A stretch of 64,000 nt of DNA from Lentzea albida (GTDB lineage Bacteria > Actinomycetota > Actinomycetes > Mycobacteriales > Pseudonocardiaceae): contig NZ_FOFV01000007.1 in NCBI RefSeq assembly GCF_900111005.1, positions 248,001-312,000 on the forward strand. Reading direction: 5' to 3'. Within the stretch, counting starts at the first letter, position 1, and each line of letters opens with the position of its first letter. This document shows, piece after piece, positions 41,492 to 51,207 of this stretch. Below the pieces are notes generated by a model that was not told where the DNA came from, did not search any database, and saw only the letters and a list, made by a program, of their open reading frames with translations. The translations under genes and the position numbers were made by a program.

Positions 41492-42394
41492 TTGAACGAG
41501 AACCAAGTCCAGCCCTTGCCGGGCTGGCGGGGTGGCGACGGCAACGCCGCCTACCTGGACAAGAACCTGTGCCACCGCCCGATGGACCTCTACCTCGACG
41601 ACACGGTCAGCTGGCGCGTGGTGTTCCAGCTGTGGGCACGCGCGGCCGCCGCGTCGTTCCTGGTCTGGGCGGTGTTCGGGCTGCTCGGGTTCCTGGTGGG
41701 CCTCGGCAGCATGTCCTCGGGCAGCATCGACACCGCCGCCGGCGCCTTCGTCTTCTGGTCGATCGGCAACGTGGGCGCCGTCGTCGTCTTCTTCGTGGTG
41801 CTGCTGCTGACCAAACTGCCGGAACCGGTCGCCGAGTGGCGCGTGGTGCTGACCGACCGCGCCGAGTTCGCGCCGTCCGTCTACAGCCAGATCTCCGGCA
41901 CGCTGCGGCACCGCCAGCTCCCGCTCGACGGCGGGACGAGGCGAATTCGCACCGGCGCCGGTCCGCTCGAACTGAGTCACCGGTTGTTCCTCACCGAGGG
42001 CGACTTCCGCGTCTACGTCTCGGTGTTCAGCTACGGCACGAGCCTGTACCTGGGCTGGCAGATGTGGCGCTCGCGGCGCGGCTCCACGCTGATCCGCCAG
42101 TTCCTGGTCGGCATCGTGCGCGGCATGTCCGGCCAGAACGACCCGGAGATCGCGATGCTGCGCGCCGACCGGGCGCGGGCCATGCGCGAGGCCGTGCACG
42201 CCGCCTGCCGCGAGGGCCTGATGGTCGCGGTCGAGGGCATCCAGGTGCCCGAGCAGTTCGGCTTCCCCTACGGCATGCCGCCCGTGGAGGAGGGCGCGTT
42301 CGCGAGCGGGCCGGTGCCGGGCGGGTACTCGCCGCCGGTGCAGCACGCGGCCCCGCCGGACACCGGGCGCCACAGCCTCCCGGGACACCAGTGA
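41492..42394 (+). CDS. Two-TM membrane protein of unknown function, caspase-operon gene 1
   Basis: A 300-aa protein I do not recognise. A cytosolic N-terminus (GWRGGDGNAAYLDKNLCHRP) is followed by two membrane segments, about residues 53-75 and 88-110, with a Gly/Ser-rich loop (GLGSMSSGSIDTAAG). A long soluble part follows (about 115-265: RVYVSVFSYGTSLYLGWQMW, IRGMSGQND-type segment), then a Pro/Gly-rich tail. TTG at 41492 is chosen for its GGAAGGA ribosome-binding site; a TTG at 41459 is possible. The stop overlaps the next gene's GTG (GTGA). The 200 bases upstream are visibly more A+T-rich than the surroundings and likely hold the operon promoter. Confidence 0.7.
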   Translation: MNENQVQPLPGWRGGDGNAAYLDKNLCHRPMDLYLDDTVSWRVVFQLWARAAAASFLVWAVFGLLGFLVGLGSMSSGSIDTAAGAFVFWSIGNVGAVVVFFVVLLLTKLPEPVAEWRVVLTDRAEFAPSVYSQISGTLRHRQLPLDGGTRRIRTGAGPLELSHRLFLTEGDFRVYVSVFSYGTSLYLGWQMWRSRRGSTLIRQFLVGIVRGMSGQNDPEIAMLRADRARAMREAVHAACREGLMVAVEGIQVPEQFGFPYGMPPVEEGAFASGPVPGGYSPPVQHAAPPDTGRHSLPGHQ

Positions 42395-43509
42395 CCGCTC
42401 CTGGCGTGCTCGTGGAGAGCACGGCGCAGATGAGCTGGGCGTGGGTCGGCGTGCGCGTGCACCCGGCCCGGAGGCTGGCCGAGACCCGCGCGTTCGCCGA
42501 CGTGGCGGAGCCGCAACGGCTCGCGCAGACCACGGCCCGCGAACGCGCCTGGCTCGCGGGCCAGTGGACCACCGCGTCGCAGGAGCGCTGGGAGCTGCGG
42601 TTCCGCAACGACCCGGCGACGCGGTTGGTGTCGTGCACGCTGCTCGGCCGGGTGCAGGACCCCGACCCGCGCCGGGCGGAGGAGGCGGCGGTGCGGCTGC
42701 GCGACCGGCTCGCCGCGGCGCCGCCGCACGTGCTGACCGAGCCGTTGCCGGACGGGCGGGAGATCAGCCAGGAGCTCGTGCCGGGCCCGCTCGACGTCCG
42801 GGGCACCTTCGAGGTGCGCAAGCGGCTGAGCTGGGCGCCCTGCTCCCGGCGCGACACCGGCCGGCAGTTCTGCTTCGCCGTCACCGCGCCCCGGCCGCCC
42901 GAGGACCGTTCGTGGGAACCGGTGTGGCACGAGCTGGCGCGGATGCCCGAGCCCACCGTGCTCAGCCTGTACCTGGAGCCGTACGCCCCCTCCCCCGCGC
43001 TGGCGGGCGAGCTGAGGCGACTGGCCGAGGAGTACGACGTCCTCGCCCGCCCCGGCGCGGTGAACCCGATCTGGACCACCGTGGCGCCGCCGGCCGACCG
43101 GATGGCCGTGCACGCGGCACCGCTGCTCGCCGAGGCCGCCGCCCGCTACACCTCGGGCCCCTGCTTCCGCACCCGGATCTCCGTCGCGTCGCAGGGCCCG
43201 GTGCCGTACGGGTTCGCGGACCTGGTCGCCGCCACGACGGGCGGCGGGGTGGCCTGCCCGGCGCCGCCCACCGAGCTCGACGCGGCCTGGCGCAACCTCG
43301 CCGCGCTCAACCGGGACTGGCTCGACCACACCTACCGCCAGGGCGCTCCTCCCGGGAGCCTGCGCGAGGCCGAGCGGATCCTGTGCGACCTGGTCGACCT
43401 CGACGAGGCCGCCCTCGCGTTCCGGCTGCCCTACGAGGTGCCGGGCCACCTGCCGTTGTTCGACACCGCGCGGCGCCGCCGCCGGGGCAACACCGCCGCC
43501 GAGAGGTAG
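42391..43509 (+). CDS. Unknown 372-aa soluble protein, caspase-operon gene 2
   Basis: I do not recognise this protein. It has no signal or membrane segment. Regions that look structured are RWELRFRNDPATRLVSCTLL, FEVRKRLSWAPCSRRDTGRQ, and RTRISVASQGPVPYGFADLV; the first resembles the N-terminal part of some HerA/VirB4-like conjugation proteins, but no P-loop is present, so I do not claim that link. The C-terminal third (GSLREAERILCDLVDLDEAA, LPYEVPGHLPLFD) may be the conserved core. It is translationally coupled to the membrane protein upstream and 5 bases from the EACC1-like gene, so it is an integral part of the operon. Confidence 0.7.
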   Translation: MTAPGVLVESTAQMSWAWVGVRVHPARRLAETRAFADVAEPQRLAQTTARERAWLAGQWTTASQERWELRFRNDPATRLVSCTLLGRVQDPDPRRAEEAAVRLRDRLAAAPPHVLTEPLPDGREISQELVPGPLDVRGTFEVRKRLSWAPCSRRDTGRQFCFAVTAPRPPEDRSWEPVWHELARMPEPTVLSLYLEPYAPSPALAGELRRLAEEYDVLARPGAVNPIWTTVAPPADRMAVHAAPLLAEAAARYTSGPCFRTRISVASQGPVPYGFADLVAATTGGGVACPAPPTELDAAWRNLAALNRDWLDHTYRQGAPPGSLREAERILCDLVDLDEAALAFRLPYEVPGHLPLFDTARRRRRGNTAAER

Positions 43510-43514
43510 ACCCG

Positions 43515-43862
43515 TTGTCCGACAAGACCCTCTTCGAGTTCGACGGCGACGCCGCCGACCGCGACCGGGACGCCCGCGACCTGGCCGCCTGGCTGGAGGA
43601 GGACCTGCGGGGCAGCGTCGACCTCCGCATGAACGGCCCCGCGGAGGGGGAGCTGGGCGGCGCCGCCGACGCCGTCGTCGTGGCCGCCGCGACCGTGCCG
43701 CTGGCCCGGCCGTTCTTCACCTGGCTGACCGAACGGGCGAAGGCGCGCCGGATCAGCCTGCGGATCACCCGCGACGGAGAGCAGCTGGAAATCGACGTCG
43801 AGGCGCCCGCGGACGCCGAGGTGCTGCTGGAGCGCATCACGCGGCTGCTGGACGAGGGCTGA
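43515..43862 (+). CDS. EACC1-like protein (effector-associated constant component 1)
   Basis: A 115-aa protein. An acidic N-terminus is followed by DLAAWLEEDLRGSVDLRMNG, a helix-strand pair, then GELGGAADAVVVAAATVPLA and a C-terminal strand pair RRISLRITRDGEQLEIDVEA. This length, the E-x-G-G-x-x-D-x-x segment and the terminal basic-hydrophobic strands match the EACC1 family, predicted by comparative genomics to accompany peptidase effectors (caspase or trypsin) in NTP-dependent conflict systems. Its exact job is not known. The TTG at 43515 is the only start consistent with the operon; its stop TGA is immediately followed by the caspase GTG. Confidence 0.78.
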   Translation: MSDKTLFEFDGDAADRDRDARDLAAWLEEDLRGSVDLRMNGPAEGELGGAADAVVVAAATVPLARPFFTWLTERAKARRISLRITRDGEQLEIDVEAPADAEVLLERITRLLDEG

Positions 43863-44516
43863 GTGCTCGACTCCCGCGCCGTGCTGGTCGGCACCAGCAC
43901 CTACGTCGGCGGCCTGCCCCAGCTGGACCAGGCCGCCGCCAACCTCACCGACCTGCACGACGTGCTGCTCGACGTCGTCGACACCGGTGGCCTGCACCTG
44001 TTCACCGACCCGGTGGCGGCGCGGCTGGTCCTCGACCGGCTCGACGGGTGCGCCTCGTCCCCGGCGAGCCTGCTGCTCTTCTACTACGCCGGGCACGGCC
44101 TGCGCGACCAGGACGACCGCCTCTGCCTGGCCCTGCCCGGTTCGGTGGACACCCCGCGCGACGCCCGCCGCACCTCGCTGCCGCTGGACTCCGTGCTGGA
44201 GATCATGAAGCACGCCAAGGCGCGGCACCGGGTCGTCGTCCTCGACTGCTGCTACTCCGGTCTGGCCCTGGACTCCCCCGCCGCCGCGGACCTGCACCTG
44301 CTGACCGCCACCAACCGCACGACCAAGGCCGCGTACCGGGCGGACGCCCGCAACACCGAGTTCACCGGCGAGCTCGTGCGGGTGCTCGACGGACCGGGAC
44401 CGCTCGACCTCGGCGGCATCTACCGCGAGCTCGACCGGGCGCTGACCGCGCGGGGGCAGCCGCGTCCCCGGCAGCGCTGCGTCGACCACAGCGCGGACTT
44501 CGTGTTGCGGCCCTAG
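43863..44516 (+). CDS. Caspase-fold protease (peptidase C14 / metacaspase-like)
   Basis: A 217-aa single-domain caspase-like protease. DSRAVLVGTSTYVGGLPQLD is the first strand, LLLFYYAGHGLRDQDDRLCL holds the catalytic His (about residue 78), and VVVLDCCYSGLALDSP the catalytic Cys (about residue 130; D-C-C-Y-S-G in place of the usual D-x-C-H/F-S-G). LLTATNRTTKAAY is the S1-pocket region, and FTGELVRVLDGPG follows. It lacks extra domains, so its activation must come from partners, presumably the preceding EACC1-like and upstream proteins. Such proteases are predicted suicide or signalling effectors. Confidence 0.9.
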   Translation: MLDSRAVLVGTSTYVGGLPQLDQAAANLTDLHDVLLDVVDTGGLHLFTDPVAARLVLDRLDGCASSPASLLLFYYAGHGLRDQDDRLCLALPGSVDTPRDARRTSLPLDSVLEIMKHAKARHRVVVLDCCYSGLALDSPAAADLHLLTATNRTTKAAYRADARNTEFTGELVRVLDGPGPLDLGGIYRELDRALTARGQPRPRQRCVDHSADFVLRP

Positions 44517-44649
44517 CCTCCTGTCGGCGGTGGCGTCCGGTTGGCCGCACGCCGTTGCGGCAGAAGATCCAAAACTCCCGCCGCAGCCATCCCCCACGTC
44601 GTGTGGCGCGTCTCCACCACCGAGAGGTCAACACGAACTGGGGTTTCAT

Positions 44650-46083
44650 TTGCGTGCATTGACGATCGGCCTCACGGCCCTACTGATGACGGCGCTCGCG
44701 CCCGCGGCTCACGCGGCGCCGCCGTCCAACGACGACTTCGACGGGGCCACCACCATCTCGTCGCTCCCGTTCAAGTCCACGGTGGACACCGCTGAGGCGA
44801 CGGCGACCGATGACCCGACGTACTGCGACTGGGGCACGAACAGCGTCTGGTTCCGCTACACCGCGCCCGCCGACGGGTTCGTCCGGATGGCGACCGACCG
44901 GCCGGAGGACGAGAAGCCCGCCATCTCGGCCTACACGGGCACGCGCGGCGCGTTGACGTGGACGCCGGGCGCCTGCCAGCACCCGTACGGCGGCGGATCG
45001 ACCACGTTCGCGGTGACCGCGGGCACCACCTACCACTTCCTCCTGCAGGACAGGCGGTTCGCGGGTCCCGTCGAGTTCGCGCTCGAGCTCGTGCCGCGGT
45101 CGGTCAACGACGACTTCGCGGCGGCCGCGCCCCTGCCGATCGGCACCGACGTCGCGGGTGATCCCGGACCGGCCACGTTCGAGGCCGGCGAGCCGAGGTC
45201 GCTCTGCGACCGGCTGTCCACCCGGTCGCTGTGGTACCGCTTCACGCCCGATCGCGCCGGGATCTTCGCCGCGCAGGTCACCCAGCGCACCAACTCCGCT
45301 GCGGTCACGGTCTACCGCGGCACCGCGCTCGGCACACTGTCCGAACTGGACTGCCTCAACTCGTCCCACGACCCGGTGGTCTTCGCGGCGACGCCGGGCG
45401 AGACCTACTACGTCCGGGTCGCGAACGACATCTACGGCGCGGAGCCGCTGACGCTGCGACTGGAGGACGCCCCGCGGATCACGCCGACGGTGTCGTGGGT
45501 GCTGCCCGCCGCCCCTGGCGTGTTCGACGAGGTCCGGTTCGGCATCGACTCCGGCGACCCCGCCGGGCGCTGGCTCGCGGGCGGCGAGGTCCACTTCGGT
45601 GACGGCACGTCGGCGCCGATCACGGCCGTTCCCGGTCAGGCCGAGGTCCGGCACCGGTACGCCGCCGACGGCGAGTACCAGGTGACGATCACCGGGTACA
45701 CGGCCGACGGCAGGACCGGCAACTCCACGACGACGCTGAACGTCGAGACGCACGACGTGACCCTCGCGGCCGTCAAGGCGCCCGCCGCGGCGAAGGTCGG
45801 GGAGACCGGCCAGGTCGAGGTGTCGGTCACCGGTACCCGGTATGCCGAGGACGTCGTCGTGGAGTTGCTGCGCCGCAGGGCGGACGGCTACCACGACGTC
45901 GTCGGCACCGTTCGCCGGCACGTGGCGGTGAACAGCACGGAGGTCGTGCCGTTCAGCTACACGTACTCGGCGAACGACGCGGCGCTCGGCAAGGCCACGC
46001 TCAAGGCCCGCGTGCGCCTCGACGGGCGGACGGACGACAACCCGGCCGACAACGAGCGCGTCGCCGAGACGACGGTCAGCTGA
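44650..46083 (+). CDS. Secreted protein with two pre-peptidase-like beta domains and a PKD-like domain
   Basis: A 477-aa exported protein. The signal peptide is LRALTIGLTALLMTALAPAA with cleavage near AHA. Two similar beta-sandwich units follow: NDDFDGATTISSLPFKSTVD with SVWFRYTAPADGFVRMATD (about 25-150), and NDDFAAAAPLPIGTDVAGDP with SLWYRFTPDRAGIFAAQVTQ (about 155-275). After a linker, VHFGDGTSAPITAVPGQAEV with HRYAADGEYQVTITGYTADG (about 315-365) is a PKD-like fold, and the last ~110 residues look like a CARDB-type domain. It probably acts in adhesion or surface binding; no enzyme motif is seen. The TTG start is uncertain. Its end overlaps the convergent oxidoreductase gene by 8 bases. 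Confidence 0.75.
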   Translation: MRALTIGLTALLMTALAPAAHAAPPSNDDFDGATTISSLPFKSTVDTAEATATDDPTYCDWGTNSVWFRYTAPADGFVRMATDRPEDEKPAISAYTGTRGALTWTPGACQHPYGGGSTTFAVTAGTTYHFLLQDRRFAGPVEFALELVPRSVNDDFAAAAPLPIGTDVAGDPGPATFEAGEPRSLCDRLSTRSLWYRFTPDRAGIFAAQVTQRTNSAAVTVYRGTALGTLSELDCLNSSHDPVVFAATPGETYYVRVANDIYGAEPLTLRLEDAPRITPTVSWVLPAAPGVFDEVRFGIDSGDPAGRWLAGGEVHFGDGTSAPITAVPGQAEVRHRYAADGEYQVTITGYTADGRTGNSTTTLNVETHDVTLAAVKAPAAAKVGETGQVEVSVTGTRYAEDVVVELLRRRADGYHDVVGTVRRHVAVNSTEVVPFSYTYSANDAALGKATLKARVRLDGRTDDNPADNERVAETTVS

Positions 46084-48088
46084 GTTCCAGGGTGACGTCC
46101 GTCAGCGGAGCGCTCGTGCAGGTGAGCACCTCGCCGTCGTCCCGTTGCGGGGACACCTTTCCGGCCAGCAGCTTCACCACGCACTCCCGGCAGCTGCCGA
46201 CCGTGCACGAGTACGGCATCGGCAGACCGGCCGCGAGCCCGGCGTCGAGCAGCGTCTGACCGGGCTCGACCACCGCGGTGCCCACGCCTTCGACGAGCAT
46301 CCGTTGAGGCGTGGCGGATCCCGCCGCGGTGGCCGAGCCCGCGTAGCTCTCGACCCGCACCTGCTCGGCGGGGATGCCGAGCCCGTCCAGCGCCTTCCGC
46401 ACGGTGGCCGTGAGGGCTTCGGGCCCGCACAGGTAGAACCGTGCTCCTGGCGAGAGCGAGAGATCAGTCGTCCACCGCTGTACAGCGGGGACGTCGAGCC
46501 GGCCGACGCGCGACGTCAGCACGTGGGTGACCGCGAACCTGCCGGGGTGCGCCTCCGCGAGCGCGGCGAGGTCGGCGGCGAAGATGGTCTCTTCTTCTGT
46601 CCTGTTGCTGTAGAGCAGGGCGATGCGGTCGCCTTCCGGCTCGGCCAGCACCGTGCGGATCATGCTCATCATCGGTGTCACACCGCTGCCGGCCGCGATC
46701 AGCACCACGTCCTGGCCGGTCTCCACGTGGAAGGCGCCGGACGGGCCGCGCACGGCCACCCGGTCGCCGGCTCGGAGCGAGCGGACGTGCTGGGAGAAAC
46801 GGCCACCCTTCACCTGCTTGACCGTGACCTCCAGCCGGGTGGTCCCCGGTGCCGACGACGCCGAGTACGGTCTGCGCACCGGAACGCCGCCGACGTCGGC
46901 CACCAGCGTGAAGAACTGGCCCGGCCGGAAGTCGAACGGCTCGCCGTCCTCCAGCACCAGCGTGACGGCGCTCGGCGTTTCCTGGCGCACCTCGGCGACC
47001 CGCACCTCCCGCAGTGGTTCTTCTTGGGCCACAGCGGAAGGAGGTGCGGTGGCGACCTCGTAGCCCTCCTTGCGCAACCCTGTGCGGTAGGCGAGGTTCA
47101 TGACCGCCCGCAGCCACTTCACCGGCACGACGCCGGCGATCTTGAGCAGGACCGACCGGCCCTTCACCGTGTTCGCGGCCAGGTGCCGGCCCGCCAGCGC
47201 CATCAGGTCCGGTACCTCGCCGCGGGCGGCCGGGTTCCACAGCCGGGCGCGCGTCACGGCGTCGCTCGTGGTCAGCTCGGCGGCTTCGACGTCGACGAGC
47301 ACCGCGGCGTGCGGTGGCATGCCGCGCAACGACAACGGCTCCAGCACGGCCGGGTCCGCGGTGATCGTCCCCCTCCCGCGGACGTGCAGCACGCCGTTGC
47401 GCCCCGGCACGAGCGCGGCGAACGAGAGCCGGTCGTCCGCGAGCAGGTTGTGGAGCGTGTCGGCGCGCCGGTTGCCCCTGCGGTCCGCGATCACGAGCGT
47501 GCGGCCGTCCAGGATCCGCGCCACCGCCTGCTGGTCCCCGCGCGGGCTCGTGTCGCTGCCACCCTCGCCGTCCCACGTGGACAACACCAGAAACGGTGCG
47601 CTGGCCAGGAAGTCCGCGACACCGGGTGTCGCGAGTGGACCGTCCGCCACCTCGGGAGCGGGGCGCGCGGAGGCGGGCGGTTGCCACAGCCCGGAGCGCA
47701 GCACGGCCTGGGCGCAGTGGACGTACACCTCCTCGACGTCGAAGCCGCCGCGACGCACGACACCGTTGACCCGCAACGTCTCCCCGGCTCCCGGCAGGAG
47801 GAACAGCAACGACGCCGGCCCGTCGGCGGCATCCGTCTCGAAGGAGATCCGCGTCGGCGACAGCACGCGCGCGAAACCCGGTGCGCCGCCGACGAACGTC
47901 GTCCTGCTCGTGCCGTCGGCGTCGCGGTGCCCGAACCCCGCGATCGGGCTGCGCGCCAACACGTCCACGCATCCCTCGTCGAGCGCGGCGAGCTGCTTCA
48001 ACATGATCATGGATGCCGGACGTCCGACGAGAGCTTCCACCTCCTCCACGGTGCCGATCCGGCCGGAGCTGACGTCTTCGCAGGTCAT
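46076..48088 (-). CDS. PNPOx-like / flavodoxin reductase / ferredoxin fusion oxidoreductase
   Basis: A 670-aa three-part electron-transfer protein. Residues about 25-310 resemble pyridoxamine 5'-phosphate oxidase-like FMN-binding proteins (ARSPIAGFGHRDADGTSRTT, LVIADRRGNRRADTLHNLLA). About 340-580 is a ferredoxin-NADP reductase module: VPVRRPYSASSAPG is the FAD-binding RxYS, VVLIAAGSGVTPMMSM the NAD(P) GxGxxP and FYLCGPEAL the C-G-P motif. About 590-670 is a plant-type 2Fe-2S ferredoxin (CTVGSCRECVVKL, LTCTS). Similar fusions act as oxygenase reductases or nitric-oxide/flavin reductases; the acceptor is unknown. A TetR gene is divergent, with a palindrome between. Confidence 0.85.
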   Translation of the reverse strand: MTCEDVSSGRIGTVEEVEALVGRPASMIMLKQLAALDEGCVDVLARSPIAGFGHRDADGTSRTTFVGGAPGFARVLSPTRISFETDAADGPASLLFLLPGAGETLRVNGVVRRGGFDVEEVYVHCAQAVLRSGLWQPPASARPAPEVADGPLATPGVADFLASAPFLVLSTWDGEGGSDTSPRGDQQAVARILDGRTLVIADRRGNRRADTLHNLLADDRLSFAALVPGRNGVLHVRGRGTITADPAVLEPLSLRGMPPHAAVLVDVEAAELTTSDAVTRARLWNPAARGEVPDLMALAGRHLAANTVKGRSVLLKIAGVVPVKWLRAVMNLAYRTGLRKEGYEVATAPPSAVAQEEPLREVRVAEVRQETPSAVTLVLEDGEPFDFRPGQFFTLVADVGGVPVRRPYSASSAPGTTRLEVTVKQVKGGRFSQHVRSLRAGDRVAVRGPSGAFHVETGQDVVLIAAGSGVTPMMSMIRTVLAEPEGDRIALLYSNRTEEETIFAADLAALAEAHPGRFAVTHVLTSRVGRLDVPAVQRWTTDLSLSPGARFYLCGPEALTATVRKALDGLGIPAEQVRVESYAGSATAAGSATPQRMLVEGVGTAVVEPGQTLLDAGLAAGLPMPYSCTVGSCRECVVKLLAGKVSPQRDDGEVLTCTSAPLTDVTLELS

Positions 48089-48098
48089 GACACTATTG

Positions 48099-48112
48099 TG
48101 AGCTTTTGCTCA
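48099..48112. promoter_or_regulatory. Candidate TetR operator between fusion oxidoreductase and TetR genes
   Basis: TGAGC-TTTT-GCTCA is a perfect 5-bp inverted repeat with a 4-base spacer, 10 bases from the oxidoreductase start and 42 from the TetR start. Its location in the 66-bp divergent promoter region suits autoregulation by the adjacent TetR protein. Confidence 0.5.
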
Positions 48113-48154
48113 TGTCTTGGATACTCGCTTTTCCAGAGCCTTCGAAAGGACGCC

Positions 48155-48778
48155 ATGCCTGCCTCCGGCCGCGACGTCGAGCCACGTCGGAAGCCCCGCC
48201 AGGTGCGCGCGGAACTCACCCGCGACCGCATCCTGACGGCGGCTGCTCACGTTTTCTCCGAGCACGGGTACGCCGCGGGCACCACGAACCGCATCGCCGA
48301 GCAGGCCCGCGTCTCGATCGGCTCGCTGTACCAGTACTTCCCGAACAAGGACGCGATCCTGGCCGAGCTGATGGTCCGGCACATCGACCGCGGCACGTGG
48401 ACGCACGCCGACCGGCTCGACCTCTCCCCCGGCTCGCTGGAGTCCGTGGTGCGAGCGCTGGTCCGCGACGCGATCGACAACCACCGCGACGACCCGCGGC
48501 TGCTGCGGATCATGATCGAGGAGGGCCAGCTCTCCGAGGACCTGCGCGAGACGATCACCCGGCACGGCGAACAGCGCGTGGCCGAGGTCCGCGCCGTGTT
48601 CGCCCGCCACCCGGACGTGCGCGTGCGCGACCTCGACGCCGCCGTCGACCTCGTCGTGTTCACCGTCGAGCTGAACACGCACCGCTTGGCCGCGTTCGGG
48701 CAGCCGGTGGACACGTTCGAGAACGAGCTCGTCGACATGGTGACCCGCTACCTGCGGGGACCGTCCTCAGCGGGCTGA
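48155..48778 (+). CDS. TetR-family transcriptional regulator
   Basis: A 207-aa TetR protein. TRDRILTAAAHVFSEHGYAA, GTTNRIAEQARVSIGSLYQY and FPNKDAILAELMVRHI form the DNA-binding domain (about residues 20-75). The C-terminal part fits the TetR_C_33/35 ligand domains. ATG at 48155 has GAAAGGA 6 bases upstream. It is divergent from the fused oxidoreductase, which it probably represses in response to an oxidisable or redox-cycling compound; that trigger is inferred only from the neighbour. The last 12 bases overlap the convergent kinase gene. Confidence 0.88.
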   Translation: MPASGRDVEPRRKPRQVRAELTRDRILTAAAHVFSEHGYAAGTTNRIAEQARVSIGSLYQYFPNKDAILAELMVRHIDRGTWTHADRLDLSPGSLESVVRALVRDAIDNHRDDPRLLRIMIEEGQLSEDLRETITRHGEQRVAEVRAVFARHPDVRVRDLDAAVDLVVFTVELNTHRLAAFGQPVDTFENELVDMVTRYLRGPSSAG

Positions 48779-49309
48779 CGTCAGCCGGTGGCCCCCCGCC
48801 TCGAGCACCCGCCGCACCTCGGCCGCCGTCTGCCCGGCGTCGAGGTGGCCGCTGTCGACCACGTGGTCCTCGAGGTCGCCGAGCCGGGCGAACGCGGCGT
48901 GCATGCCGGTGATCGGCTCGACGTCCTGGAGCTCGTCACCCCCGCGTCCGGCCGCCCGCGCCAGGGTGACGTCGAGATCGGGCCTGAGCACCACGTACGA
49001 GACCGCCAGCTCGTCGGCTAGAGCGCGGAACGGGTCGAGGAACCAGGGCCCGACGATCCCGTCGACCACGACGTCGTAGCCACCGCGCGCGTAGGCCGCG
49101 GCGGCCGTCACGATCGCCCCGACGACGACCTCGTTCTGCTGGTGCGCCTCAGGCAGGTACGGGGGCACGAACCCCGTCCGGATCCAGCGGTAGAACTGGT
49201 CGGTCACGAGGTGCACGGACGGGCGGGGCGCACCGGTCGCGAGGAGCCCGGCCACCGTCGTCTTCCCCGCGCCGGGCGGGCCGGTCAGGATGATCACTTC
49301 GCCGCTCAC
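48767..49309 (-). CDS. P-loop kinase-like protein
   Basis: A 180-aa AAA/zeta-type P-loop protein. EVIILTGPPGAGKTTVAGLL is Walker A, HLVTDQFYRWIRTGF follows with the substrate-side Asp, VVVDGIVGPWFLDPFRALAD is Walker B-like, and VVLRPDLDVTLARAAGR is a lid/arginine region. The layout matches small-molecule kinases of the AAA_33/chloramphenicol-phosphotransferase/zeta group; substrate unknown. The GTG at 49309 is chosen because it directly precedes the first strand, though the frame is open to an ATG at 49402. Confidence 0.78.
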   Translation of the reverse strand: MSGEVIILTGPPGAGKTTVAGLLATGAPRPSVHLVTDQFYRWIRTGFVPPYLPEAHQQNEVVVGAIVTAAAAYARGGYDVVVDGIVGPWFLDPFRALADELAVSYVVLRPDLDVTLARAAGRGGDELQDVEPITGMHAAFARLGDLEDHVVDSGHLDAGQTAAEVRRVLEAGGHRLTSAR

Positions 49310-51020
<1,711 letters not shown>

Positions 51021-51025
51021 TCGAC

Positions 51026-51058
51026 GTGCGGGAGGCCTCCGGCGGCGGCCTCCCGCAC
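51026..51058 (+). terminator. First terminator after the xylanase gene
   Basis: GTGCGGGAGGCC and GGCCTCCCGCAC form a perfect 12-bp stem (9-base loop) starting 5 bases after the stop codon. Confidence 0.85.
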
Positions 51059-51088
51059 GGGGTCGGGCCTCGCGGCCCGCGACCTGGG

Positions 51089-51123
51089 GTGTGCGGGGAG
51101 CCTTCGGCTGGGCTCCCGCACAC
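51089..51123. terminator. Second hairpin between the xylanase and methyltransferase genes
   Basis: GTGTGCGGGgAGCC pairs with GGCTCCCGCACAC with one bulged G. Its stem resembles that of the first hairpin (GTGCGGGAGGC versus GTGTGCGGGAGCC), suggesting duplication or a paired bidirectional terminator. Confidence 0.7.
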
Positions 51124-51207
51124 CTCAGCTCACGAACCCGCTTCGGGCTTTCGCCACCGGCGACGTGCCCGCCGCGCTCAGCGTCCCCGGACTCAACGCC
51201 CGGGAAC

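Noticed and set aside
42391-43509. HerA/VirB4-type conjugation ATPase
   Set aside because: A few N-terminal residues look similar, but the protein is too short and has no Walker A or B motif.
46076-48088. Two separate genes (PNPOx-like and reductase-ferredoxin) rather than a fusion
   Set aside because: The frame is continuous with no stop or credible internal start with a ribosome-binding site between the modules; the linker is contiguous coding sequence.
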